A stretch of 24,522 nt of DNA from CAYHSR01 sp043821725. GTDB taxonomy: Bacteria; Patescibacteriota; Patescibacteriia; Magasanikbacterales; GWA2-37-8. The stretch covers positions 1 through 24,522 of the forward strand of contig JBDRCM010000010.1 of assembly GCA_043821725.1 (NCBI GenBank), written 5' to 3'. The notes below the pieces were generated by a model that was not told where the DNA came from, made no database searches, and worked only from the letters and a program-made list of their open reading frames with translations. The stretch's first letter is position 1. Every line of letters starts with the position of its first letter. A program made the position numbers and the translations under genes. This document shows, in pieces, positions 6,374-13,658 of the stretch.

Positions 6374-8361
6374 GACATAAAGCGGGTATTTTTTAAAGGA
6401 AGATCAATATAACGCAAAAATCTTCCTTTGCCGTCAGTAATAATGTATCTTCCGCCGTTCAAATTATATGGAAGCATTGCACGGCCATGAGGTCCGATAA
6501 TCATTGCCCAGTTATTTTTTTTCTCTGCGTCGCCTAATATATTTTCATACCAGCTAGTCGTCAATATATCTGTCACAAAATACTCTATTTTATTTCCAAC
6601 ACGCGCCAACATTACTTGCTCTTCCCTGTCCCCTCCCCATATTACTCCGCTTTTAAGATCGAAAATTTCATCAACATTTTTCAGCTCTAATCTGCCTGCT
6701 GTGCTGTTGTCCCAATCAATTATTCTTAAAACGGCTTTTTTTCTCTCCAATCTAGCAACCAATATTCTGTTGTCAGAACCAACATGCCATTTTTCCACGT
6801 CAACGATCTTCAATTCCTTGACTTTTTCCCCATTCCAATCAAATTGAATTAGTTTCACTTCGTTAGATTCAATTTGGTCAACAGTAAAACGCGCCAGCCC
6901 ATCGCTTCCTTTTGAGACAGCCAATCCGTTATAGTCAACCTGGCCAAGATTATCAAATCTGTCAACTACAGGAAACTCCTTGAGTAAAGAACCATCTGGC
7001 TCAAGTATTCTTATATAATAATACGGATCTCTTTTAATAAGCATCACCACTTCTATGTCGTTATCCGAGTCAAGATCAACGGCCTGCAAATCTTTGATAT
7101 CTAAATTATAAAAACGCATAATCATATCCTCTTCATTGCTCCAGCTGTCATAAGAGCGAACTTCTTTGCCGGTAAAATAATATAACGGGCTTATGCTATC
7201 CGCATAATGGCTTTCATCAGAGCGAGCATATTCTAAAGCTGCTGACAGATTAAGACGACCATATCCAATTTGGCCTTCAAACGCCGGATTTTCATCTTCA
7301 ATATTGTCAGCGCTTTCAAACAAAATCTTTTTAAGACTGTCAACGCTTAATCCCGGTGAGACAGATTTGATCAAAGCGGCGGCGCCTGCCACAAACGGCG
7401 CAGCAAAAGACGTACCAGCAACATTACCTCCATAAGCTTCTGCATAATTGGAAAGCTCTGGAAAATAATACAAAGTGCTGTTTATGTTCTCACCGGGCGC
7501 GCTTATATCAACGCATGATCCATAATTTGCAAATTGGCTTAATCGGTCTTTTCTATCAACTGAAGTAACTCCAATTACAGCTTCCACCACAAATGGGTTT
7601 GATGAGCAGATTGGATATTTTGGATAAGCATTAAGATTACCTTCTTCATTTGCTCTTTCATTGCCGGCCGCAGCAACCACTAAGACCCCCTTTTTTTTTG
7701 CATTAAGGATGCTTTGATTAAGGGCTTTATCGTCAAGAGTGCCAACCAAGCTCATATTTATTATGTCTGCTCCGTTATCAGCTGCATATTCTACAGCTTC
7801 TATCACGTCATTGAAAGAGCCACCTCCATTGTTTTTAATGGCGCGCAAAGCCATTATGCTTACATTCCAATTGATTCCGCTTACTCCCAAGCCATTGTTG
7901 CCAACTGCTCCTATGATTCCGGCAGATATTGTTCCGTGATTCACCACCCCGCTGTCTCTTGCCTTATCAATATCCGGAATTGTCGGATTGTTGTTGTTAT
8001 CAACAAAATTCCAGCCGTTAATATCGTCTATATAGCCATTTTTGTCATCATCAATGCCGTTATTTGGAATTTCATCATTATTCACCCAAATATTTGCCTT
8101 TAAATCAGGATGTTTTATATTCACTCCAACGTCTATAATGGCAACAACAACGTTCTTTGATCCAACAGATAAATCCCATGCAAGAGGAGCATTGATCTGA
8201 CTAAAAAAAGTTGATTGTATATGATATTCATTGTCATCCGGCACTCGCGCCTGAGCTTGATTTGCAGGGCTTAAAGCCAGTAAACAAGCAGATACTAAAA
8301 CCACGCAAGGCCACGCATATATTGATTTTTTTCGTGCATTGTGATAAGTTGAAAATAGCAT
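6358..8361 (-). CDS. Secreted S8 (subtilisin-like) serine protease with C-terminal FG-GAP-like region
   Basis: This 667-residue protein has a Sec-type signal peptide (about 13-38, ending AQA). The peptidase domain contains the catalytic triad Asp77 in AIIDVGVNIKHPDL, His142 in NHGTISAGI and Ser318 in GTSFAAPFVAG, plus the oxyanion Asn234 in AAAGNE. The usual DTG at the Asp is DVG here. An Asp/Asn-rich segment (about 95-125, NNGIDDDKNGYIDD) fits a calcium site. Residues from about 410 form a beta-rich region with at least one FG-GAP-like unit (AVDLDSDNDIEVVML), perhaps a propeller for binding surface partners. It sits between two glycan-biosynthesis units and diverges from the phosphotransferase gene. 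Probable role: extracellular or surface proteolysis. Confidence 0.9.
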   Translation of the reverse strand: MLFSTYHNARKKSIYAWPCVVLVSACLLALSPANQAQARVPDDNEYHIQSTFFSQINAPLAWDLSVGSKNVVVAIIDVGVNIKHPDLKANIWVNNDEIPNNGIDDDKNGYIDDINGWNFVDNNNNPTIPDIDKARDSGVVNHGTISAGIIGAVGNNGLGVSGINWNVSIMALRAIKNNGGGSFNDVIEAVEYAADNGADIINMSLVGTLDDKALNQSILNAKKKGVLVVAAAGNERANEEGNLNAYPKYPICSSNPFVVEAVIGVTSVDRKDRLSQFANYGSCVDISAPGENINSTLYYFPELSNYAEAYGGNVAGTSFAAPFVAGAAALIKSVSPGLSVDSLKKILFESADNIEDENPAFEGQIGYGRLNLSAALEYARSDESHYADSISPLYYFTGKEVRSYDSWSNEEDMIMRFYNLDIKDLQAVDLDSDNDIEVVMLIKRDPYYYIRILEPDGSLLKEFPVVDRFDNLGQVDYNGLAVSKGSDGLARFTVDQIESNEVKLIQFDWNGEKVKELKIVDVEKWHVGSDNRILVARLERKKAVLRIIDWDNSTAGRLELKNVDEIFDLKSGVIWGGDREEQVMLARVGNKIEYFVTDILTTSWYENILGDAEKKNNWAMIIGPHGRAMLPYNLNGGRYIITDGKGRFLRYIDLPLKNTRFMSLKIL

Positions 8362-8376
8362 ATTCTTATGTATTAT
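8349..8376 (+). promoter_or_regulatory. Promoter for the polyprenyl glycosylphosphotransferase
   Basis: TTGAAA (8349-8354), a 16-base spacer and TATTAT (8371-8376) predict a start near 8383, about ten bases before the GTG at 8394. The -35 lies inside the first codons of the divergent subtilase gene. The -10 is part of the palindrome ATGTATTATACAT (8368-8380), shared with the minus-strand promoter. Confidence 0.55.
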
Positions 8377-8400
8377 ACATCAGAAAAACCTTTGTGTATA
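8372..8400 (-). promoter_or_regulatory. Promoter for the subtilase, nearly leaderless
   Basis: Read on the minus strand: TATACA (8400-8395), a 17-base spacer and TATAAT (8377-8372), then ten bases to the ATG at 8361. It uses the opposite strand of the same palindromic -10 box as the plus-strand promoter. Its -35 overlaps the GTG start of the phosphotransferase gene. Confidence 0.5.
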
Positions 8401-9770
8401 GATTAAAGCAGATTACAATTTTTTTAGGCGACATGATTTGTATGCTGGTCGGCTTGCTGTTTGCAATAGCTGTCCGCCATTGGCAAATTCCAAGCGAAAA
8501 TCTTTTAAAATTGATAGCTCCAATGTCAGTGTTATTTATAGTGGCCGCTCTCATAATGTTCATTGCAGGACTTTATGATGTTGACCGCAATAAAAACAGC
8601 AAAAAATTCTTTAATAAAATAATAATCACATCCGCGGTCTGGATTTTGTTGGGAGTTATTTTCTTTTACGTCCGCCCATACAAAGATGTCACGCCAAAAA
8701 CAATTCTCTTGCTTAATGCTTTTTTTGGATTTGGAATTATCTCTTTATGGAGATTTTTTTATAATAAACTTTTCTCAACAATAATCTGGCGTCAAAACAT
8801 TGTGTTTGCCGGCATTAGCAACGAAGTTAAAGAGTTGATAGCAATGATAAAAGAAAATCCACAGTGCGGATATAAGGTAAAAGGACTGCTTATTGATGAG
8901 ACCACTCCAAGAGATGAAAGCTTGTCAAATATAATTATGGGAACGAGCATAAATGAGATAACATCTCTTACTCTTCAAAAACCCAATATAATTGTGCTTA
9001 CTCCGGCTATGGAAGGAAAAGAAATGCTCCTTAAAGAACTATACTCGGGCCTGTTCAAACAAATTAACGTAATGAGCTTGGCGCAGTTTTATGAAGAAGT
9101 TCTTGGACGCATCCCGCCGTTTACTTTTTCAGAGGGCTGGTTTATCAGCAACTTGCAGGAACAGAAAAAAAGAATATATGACAGAGCTAAGCTGATAATT
9201 GATTATTCATCTGCCTTGCTTATGGCGGTTTTCTTTTTGATTACATTTCCTTTTATTGCACTGGCAATTAAAATAAACTCGCGTGGCCCAATATTTTTCC
9301 GTCAGCAAAGGGTTGGACTGCTTGGCAAAAATTTCTTTCTTTACAAATTCAGAACAATGAAGGCGCTTAATCCTGACGGAAGTGCTGAAACAAACGGGCC
9401 TTGTTTTGCTTCGCAAGCTGACCGAAGAATTACAAGAATTGGAAAATTTCTGCGCTTAACCCGCCTTGATGAAATACCTCAATTCATAAATATTTTACGC
9501 GCTGAAATGTCAATTATCGGACCAAGACCGGAAAGGCCGGAATTTGTGGATCAAACAAAGCAAAGAATGCCATATTATTCTCTCCGACATTTAATAAAAC
9601 CCGGATTAACCGGCTGGGCTCAAATCAAGCATGGATATAGCGGAAACATTGATGAAAATCTGCGCAAGCTTGAATACGATTTATATTACTTAAAAAACCG
9701 CGGACCAATGCTTGATCTTGCCATTATCTTGCGAACAATTAATATTGTTGCCAAATTGGGCGGGAGATAG
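8394..9770 (+). CDS. Polyprenyl-phosphate glycosylphosphotransferase (bacterial sugar transferase)
   Basis: This 458-residue WbaP/CpsE-type initiating enzyme transfers a sugar-1-phosphate from a nucleotide sugar to undecaprenyl phosphate. The N-terminus has about four transmembrane segments, and a CoA-binding-like middle domain (NIVFAGISNEVKEL) follows. Another membrane segment precedes the catalytic domain, which carries GPIFFRQQRVGLLGK, FYKFRTM-type FLYKFRTMK, LRLTRLDEIPQFINIL, MSIIGPRPERPEF and KPGLTGWAQI. The frame is open back to 8211, but that would overlap the subtilase gene on the other strand. The GTG at 8394 gives a typical N-terminus (YRLKQITIFLGD) and lies just after a promoter. 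It probably starts the glycan built by the genes at 1453-6338. Confidence 0.9.
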   Translation: MYRLKQITIFLGDMICMLVGLLFAIAVRHWQIPSENLLKLIAPMSVLFIVAALIMFIAGLYDVDRNKNSKKFFNKIIITSAVWILLGVIFFYVRPYKDVTPKTILLLNAFFGFGIISLWRFFYNKLFSTIIWRQNIVFAGISNEVKELIAMIKENPQCGYKVKGLLIDETTPRDESLSNIIMGTSINEITSLTLQKPNIIVLTPAMEGKEMLLKELYSGLFKQINVMSLAQFYEEVLGRIPPFTFSEGWFISNLQEQKKRIYDRAKLIIDYSSALLMAVFFLITFPFIALAIKINSRGPIFFRQQRVGLLGKNFFLYKFRTMKALNPDGSAETNGPCFASQADRRITRIGKFLRLTRLDEIPQFINILRAEMSIIGPRPERPEFVDQTKQRMPYYSLRHLIKPGLTGWAQIKHGYSGNIDENLRKLEYDLYYLKNRGPMLDLAIILRTINIVAKLGGR

Positions 9771-9787
9771 ATTGTCAAAGATTGTTG

Positions 9788-9826
9788 CAAATCATTAGAT
9801 ATTGATGTATTGACAAAAATGATTTG
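9788..9826. promoter_or_regulatory. Inverted repeat around the -35 of the small-protein gene, candidate operator
   Basis: CAAATCATT (9788-9796) and AATGATTTG (9818-9826) form a perfect 9-bp inverted repeat with a 21-base gap. The -35 box lies in the gap, and the right arm occupies the promoter spacer. This geometry fits a repressor site or a hairpin at the end of the upstream gene; the sequence does not decide between them. Confidence 0.4.
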
Positions 9827-9838
9827 GTATGCTTAAAT
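9810..9838 (+). promoter_or_regulatory. Promoter of the small hypothetical gene
   Basis: A perfect TTGACA (9810-9815), a 17-base spacer and TTAAAT (9833-9838) preceded by TGC (extended -10). The predicted start is near 9845, giving a leader of about 19 bases with AAGGAGG at 9852-9858, five bases before the ATG. This is the best promoter and ribosome-binding site in the window. Confidence 0.7.
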
Positions 9839-9863
9839 TATTTTAAATGCCAAGGAGGACAAA

Positions 9864-10223
9864 ATGGAGAAGAAATTTGATTTACTAGTGAATATATATG
9901 AGGAAGGCAGTAAATTCACAAATATTTATCCCGATTGCTTGTCGTTCGTGATGATGGGACTTTATATCCACATCACCAATCTCATAAATAATTGTGGAGA
10001 TGATCCCGAACAGCTTGTTAAACCAAGAGAACAGATCCTTAATGAACTCGAACAAATGAGCCAAGAAAAATTTTTTACAGACAATGACTATCATCTTACG
10101 GCGATTATGCGTTTGGAAGTTTCAGCACGTCTAAGCCTGAGAAATGGGTTTGAGTGGTTTAACTACATAAGAAGACAAATTGAAAGAAGGCACCTTAGGA
10201 TCTACGAACTTAAAACACAGTAA
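9864..10223 (+). CDS. Small protein of unknown function
   Basis: I do not recognise this 119-residue protein. It starts MEKKFDLLVNIYEEG and has no signal peptide. The only hydrophobic stretch is CLSFVMMGLYIHITNLI (about 32-48). The remainder is charged and probably helical, ending in an Arg-rich segment (RRQIERRHLRIYELK). The gene is clearly real: TTGACA promoter, AAGGAGG five bases before the ATG, and a long 3' region ending in an intrinsic terminator. It forms a single-gene transcription unit. The strong Shine-Dalgarno is unlike almost all other genes here, which hints at high expression or a different origin. It may be cytoplasmic and DNA-, RNA- or protein-binding, but no function can be assigned. 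Confidence 0.75.
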   Translation: MEKKFDLLVNIYEEGSKFTNIYPDCLSFVMMGLYIHITNLINNCGDDPEQLVKPREQILNELEQMSQEKFFTDNDYHLTAIMRLEVSARLSLRNGFEWFNYIRRQIERRHLRIYELKTQ

Positions 10224-10487
10224 AACTCTTATAGTGGGTCTGCATGTAATAAAATTGCTCTTTTCACCCCTTCCCGCGCTCCAATTCATTATTTCCACAA
10301 AAAGGAGCGCGATCGTGGTAATTTTTCCCGCCAAGGGGCTTAGGACACCCCAGACCGGCCAATCATACCCCCTATGAGCGGCCGGTCTACTATCTTTTGG
10401 CGAATAGCATCCGCAATTAGTAAATCTCACTACCCGCAAGAAGATACAAAACATCCCGATTGAATCGGGATGTTTTTGATTTTTTAT
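10224..10487 (+). ncRNA. Candidate structured RNA / structured 3' UTR
   Basis: No convincing reading frame is visible here. Instead there are several strong helices. CGCGCTCC (10275-10282) pairs with GGAGCGCG (10304-10311). CGCCAA (10329-10334) pairs with TTGGCG (10397-10402) and closes a three-way junction. One arm of the junction is GGGG/CCCC (10335-10338 and 10348-10351). The other is GACCGGCC/GGCCGGTC (10353-10360 and 10380-10387), extended by TCATA/TATGA around a CCCCC loop. A terminator follows at 10451. Conserved landmarks of tmRNA, RNase P RNA, SRP RNA and 5S were looked for and not seen. It may be a separate small RNA processed from the 9864 transcript, or a structured 3' UTR. Confidence 0.5.
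10451..10487 (+). terminator. Intrinsic terminator
   Basis: ACATCCCG pairs with CGGGATGT (inverted repeat 10451-10473) and is followed by TTTTTGATTTTTT. This is a textbook rho-independent terminator for plus-strand transcription, closing the unit that starts at about 9845. Confidence 0.85.
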
Positions 10488-10528
10488 GAAGTGATTTTTG
10501 GCAAAATTATCTTGCTACGCAATACAAC

Positions 10529-12157
10529 CTACCCCCTATCAATTCCGGCTTTTACAAGACCAAGAAACAGAGGATGCGGAGACAATGGCCGTGATTTAAA
10601 TTCGGGATGAAACTGGGTTCCAACAAAAAAAGGATGATTTTCCAATTCAATTATTTCAACAAGATCTGATTTTTTATTTACCCCAGCTATTTGCATTCCA
10701 TTTTTTTCCATAGTATCGCGGTAGTCATTGTTAAATTCATAGCGATGCCTGTGCCTTTCGCTAATTTTTTCCTGTCCGTAAAGTTCTCTTACCTTTGTGC
10801 CCTGTTTAAGATCGCAGTCATAAGCGCCAAGTCGCATTGTTCCGCCATAACGGTTGGTTGCGACATTTTTTGCTTGCTTATCATTGATATGTATGATAAG
10901 GTCAGGGCTTTTTTCATTAAATTCAATTGTGTGGGCGTTTTTCAATCCGGCTACATTTCTTGCAAATTCAACAGATGCCAACTGCATGCCATAACAAAGT
11001 CCAAGATATGGAATTTTTTTCTCGCGAGCATATTTTATTGCAAGAATTATGCCTTCCACTCCGCGCGTTCCAAACCCGCCCGGAACTATTATGGCGTCAT
11101 ATTTACTTAGCTCTTTTATTTTAGAAGAATTTTTTTCATAAGCTTCAGAATCAATCCAAGTAAGATCCGGCTGTGCGTTGTTGCGCCAGCAAGCATGCTT
11201 CGTGGCTTCAATCACTGAAATATATGAATCAGCCAGCGTAAAATCACCGGTTCCAAAATACTTTCCCACAACAGCTATTTTTACCTTTTTTTTCGCTTTA
11301 TTCATCTTACTGACAAAATTATCCCAATTTCTGCTTCTTCCGTCCTTTGTCTCCAATGATAATCGATTGCACAAGAGTTCAAACATTTTCTGTTTTTCCA
11401 ATAAAGCCGGTACCTGATATATGCTATCAACATCAGGTGCGGAAATAATTTCCTCTTTTGAACGCAAACCGCACAATAATGCGAGTTTGTCTCTGCGGGG
11501 CTTGTCCAATGGATATTGGCCTCTTGCTATTATAAAATCGGCTTGTATGCCACTGGTATTAAGAGTTCTGGCTGCATGCTGGGTTGGCTTTGTCTTCATC
11601 TCGCCAATATGCCTTGGCACTGGCAGATAGCTGACCAGCACAAAACACACGTCATTTGGCCTTTTCAGCTTCAACATTCTTGCAGCTTCCAAAAATAGAA
11701 TATTTTGGTATTCTCCAACAGTGCCTCCAACTTCAACGATCATTATTTCAGCTGTTGCTTTTTTTGCTGCACTCTCAATGCGCTCAATTACTTCCAAAGG
11801 TATGTGGGGTACAACTTCCACGCACTTGCCTTTGTATTCCATTGCCCTTTCCTTTTCAATAACGCTTAAATAAACCCTGCCTGTTGTCATGTAATTTACA
11901 GAGTATATGTTTGTATCCAAAAAACGCTCATAATTGCCAATGTCCTGATCTGTTTCATCTCCATCTTCAGTGACAAAAACCTCGCCATGCTCAACCGGAT
12001 TCATTGTGCCGGCATCAACATTTATGTATGGATCTATTTTGATTGCGGAAACCTTAAAGCCGTGATTTTTGAAAATTCTGCCGATTGAGGCGGTTGTAAC
12101 GCCCTTTCCTACTCCGCTTAAAACTCCTCCGATTACGAAAATATATTTTGTTTTCAT
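10529..12157 (-). CDS. pyrG: CTP synthase
   Basis: At 542 residues this is close to the usual length of CTP synthase, which makes CTP from UTP, ATP and glutamine in the cytoplasm. The N-terminal amidoligase domain opens KYIFVIGGVLSGVGKGVTTASIG (ATP-binding loop), with IKIDPYINVDAGTMNPVEHGEVFVTEDG and EVGGTVG. The C-terminal class I glutaminase has the nucleophile Cys in YLGLCYGMQ, the oxyanion glycines of VPGGFGTRG and the His-x-Glu pair in TQFHPEF. The frame continues upstream to a TTG at 12184, but the ATG at 12157 matches the family N-terminus (MKTKYIF). It follows rplI by 35 bases and is probably co-transcribed with it. Confidence 0.95.
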   Translation of the reverse strand: MKTKYIFVIGGVLSGVGKGVTTASIGRIFKNHGFKVSAIKIDPYINVDAGTMNPVEHGEVFVTEDGDETDQDIGNYERFLDTNIYSVNYMTTGRVYLSVIEKERAMEYKGKCVEVVPHIPLEVIERIESAAKKATAEIMIVEVGGTVGEYQNILFLEAARMLKLKRPNDVCFVLVSYLPVPRHIGEMKTKPTQHAARTLNTSGIQADFIIARGQYPLDKPRRDKLALLCGLRSKEEIISAPDVDSIYQVPALLEKQKMFELLCNRLSLETKDGRSRNWDNFVSKMNKAKKKVKIAVVGKYFGTGDFTLADSYISVIEATKHACWRNNAQPDLTWIDSEAYEKNSSKIKELSKYDAIIVPGGFGTRGVEGIILAIKYAREKKIPYLGLCYGMQLASVEFARNVAGLKNAHTIEFNEKSPDLIIHINDKQAKNVATNRYGGTMRLGAYDCDLKQGTKVRELYGQEKISERHRHRYEFNNDYRDTMEKNGMQIAGVNKKSDLVEIIELENHPFFVGTQFHPEFKSRPLSPHPLFLGLVKAGIDRG

Positions 12158-12192
12158 AGATACGTTTAATCCCCCGTTAAACAAGGAGAATT

Positions 12193-12633
12193 TTATTGGG
12201 CAAGCACGGTTATGGATATTTCCACTTCCAACCCGTGGCTGAATAAAACTTTTGCGCTGTATTCTCCAACTTCTTTTATTGGACTAACTTTTATTTGCTT
12301 TGCGCTAATGTTATATCCCTTATTTTTCAATTCTTTTGAAATTGTTTGCGCGTTTACAGCCGCGTAAAGCGACCCGCTTTTTGAAACTTTTTCGCGAAGC
12401 TCAAGCTCAATGCCGTCAATTTTTGAAGCAATATCTTGCTCTGTAACCAACTCTTTCTCTGTAAGCTTCACAATTTTATCCTGCCTCTGCTTTAGCTCGT
12501 CAAGCATTTTATTTGATGCAGGCACGGCAAGATTTCGAGTAAATAAAAAATTGTTTGCATAGCCATCCGCAACCTCTTTTATTTGATCTGCTTTTCCTAG
12601 ATTTTTTACGTCTTGTAGCAATATTACCTTCAT
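12193..12633 (-). CDS. rplI: 50S ribosomal protein L9
   Basis: This 146-residue protein is the normal length for L9, which binds 23S rRNA domain V and bridges ribosomes. The N-terminal domain MKVILLQDVKNLGKADQIKEVADGYANNFL is nearly canonical, followed by the connecting helix (about 40-75) and the C-terminal domain with GSLYAAVNAQTISKEL. L9 is absent from some CPR lineages, so its presence is mildly informative for taxonomy. A TTGACT/TATGAT promoter lies upstream. Confidence 0.95.
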   Translation of the reverse strand: MKVILLQDVKNLGKADQIKEVADGYANNFLFTRNLAVPASNKMLDELKQRQDKIVKLTEKELVTEQDIASKIDGIELELREKVSKSGSLYAAVNAQTISKELKNKGYNISAKQIKVSPIKEVGEYSAKVLFSHGLEVEISITVLAQ

Positions 12634-12664
12634 ATGCTTGATTTATTTAAGTTCTTACTGTAAT

Positions 12665-12694
12665 ATCATACTATAAGTGCGGCCAGTGAGTCAA
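12665..12694 (-). promoter_or_regulatory. Promoter for rplI-pyrG
   Basis: Read on the minus strand: TTGACT (12694-12689), an 18-base spacer and TATGAT (12670-12665). The predicted start is near 12658, leaving a leader of about 25 bases without a clear Shine-Dalgarno. Confidence 0.55.
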
Positions 12695-12730
12695 CACCGG
12701 TATGCAAGAATGAACGCGAATGTTAATTAG

Positions 12731-12736
12731 TATAAT
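12731..12736 (+). promoter_or_regulatory. -10 box for era, near-leaderless
   Basis: A perfect TATAAT ends 12 bases before the ATG at 12749, so the expected leader is only about five or six bases. No good -35 is visible at normal spacing. Confidence 0.45.
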
Positions 12737-12748
12737 CAATTTCTTTTT

Positions 12749-13618
12749 ATGAACAAACAACAAAAAAAACTAAAATCCGGATTTATCACAATTATAGGAA
12801 GATCAAACGTTGGTAAGTCAACGCTTATGAATACCATGATCGGAACCAAAATTGCCGGAGTAAGCACAAAAGCCCAAACAACGCGATCCATTATACATGG
12901 AGTGATAAACAATGAAAAAGGCCAAGCCGTTCTTATTGACACTCCGGGCGTTTTCAAGCACAAAAAAAACTTATTAAGCGGAAAACTGCTAAAAAGAGTC
13001 CGTCAATCACTTCAGGATATTGACATAGTATTGTATATGGTTGACCCGTCCAGAGAATTTGGAGAGGAAGAGCGGTATGCAATGTCAATTATCCGCAAGA
13101 TAAATGCGCCGAAAATACTGGCCATAAACAAATGCGACCTTCCTGAAAAACAAAAACCATGTATTGATGATTACAGAGATATATCAGATGAATTTTCAGC
13201 AGTATTTGAAATTTCAGCCTTGAAGAACAGGCACATCAAACCGCTTGTTGAAAAAATTTTTGAATTGCTTCCTGAAGGTCCGGCCATGTACCCTGATAAT
13301 CAGCTAACTAACTTAAGCACTGAAGAATGGATTGCAGAAATAATTCTTGAAAAAATTTTTAATTTAATGAGACAGGAAGCTCCATATACTTCGCGCGTGG
13401 AAGTTGAGTCAATGGAAGAAAAAAAAGATATTATTGTAGTAAAAGCAACTATTTTCACAACCCACAGCCGGTACAAAAAAATGCTGATTGGCAAAAATGG
13501 GCGGGCAATAAAAGAAATTGGAACAAGCGCGCGCAAGGAGCTTGAAACCGCTCTCAATAAAAAAATCTATCTTGAGCTTGAAGTTGAAGTTGACGCGCAC
13601 TGGGAAGAGAGGGTTTAG
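12749..13618 (+). CDS. era: GTPase Era
   Basis: This 289-residue GTPase acts in 30S maturation by binding 16S rRNA near its 3' end. It has G1 GRSNVGKST (about 17-25), switch I with TTRS, G3 DTPG, G4 NKCD, G5 SALKN, and the C-terminal KH domain with LIGKNGRAIKEIG. Length and order match Era. It is a stand-alone gene diverging from rplI and converging on the CtpA gene. Confidence 0.95.
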   Translation: MNKQQKKLKSGFITIIGRSNVGKSTLMNTMIGTKIAGVSTKAQTTRSIIHGVINNEKGQAVLIDTPGVFKHKKNLLSGKLLKRVRQSLQDIDIVLYMVDPSREFGEEERYAMSIIRKINAPKILAINKCDLPEKQKPCIDDYRDISDEFSAVFEISALKNRHIKPLVEKIFELLPEGPAMYPDNQLTNLSTEEWIAEIILEKIFNLMRQEAPYTSRVEVESMEEKKDIIVVKATIFTTHSRYKKMLIGKNGRAIKEIGTSARKELETALNKKIYLELEVEVDAHWEERV

Positions 13619-13658
13619 ATGAAAAATTTACCCACAATTCCCGCTAATGGGAACTTGA

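Noticed and set aside
7714..8103. 129-residue open frame on the plus strand
   Set aside because: Lies opposite the catalytic domain of the subtilase, whose triad is clear; no start signals.
8211..8393. Upstream extension of the sugar transferase frame
   Set aside because: Overlaps the signal-peptide region of the subtilase on the other strand; a promoter with start near 8383 supports the GTG at 8394.
10131..10454. 107-residue minus-strand frame over the structured RNA segment
   Set aside because: Runs antisense through the 3' end of the small gene and the hairpins; no ribosome-binding site or recognisable motif.
10691..11110. 139-residue open frame on the plus strand
   Set aside because: Antisense to the CTP synthase glutaminase domain; hydrophobic nonsense composition.
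13638..13653. TTCCC/GGGAA hairpin between era and the protease gene as a bidirectional terminator
   Set aside because: Only 5 bp and no T-tract on either side.
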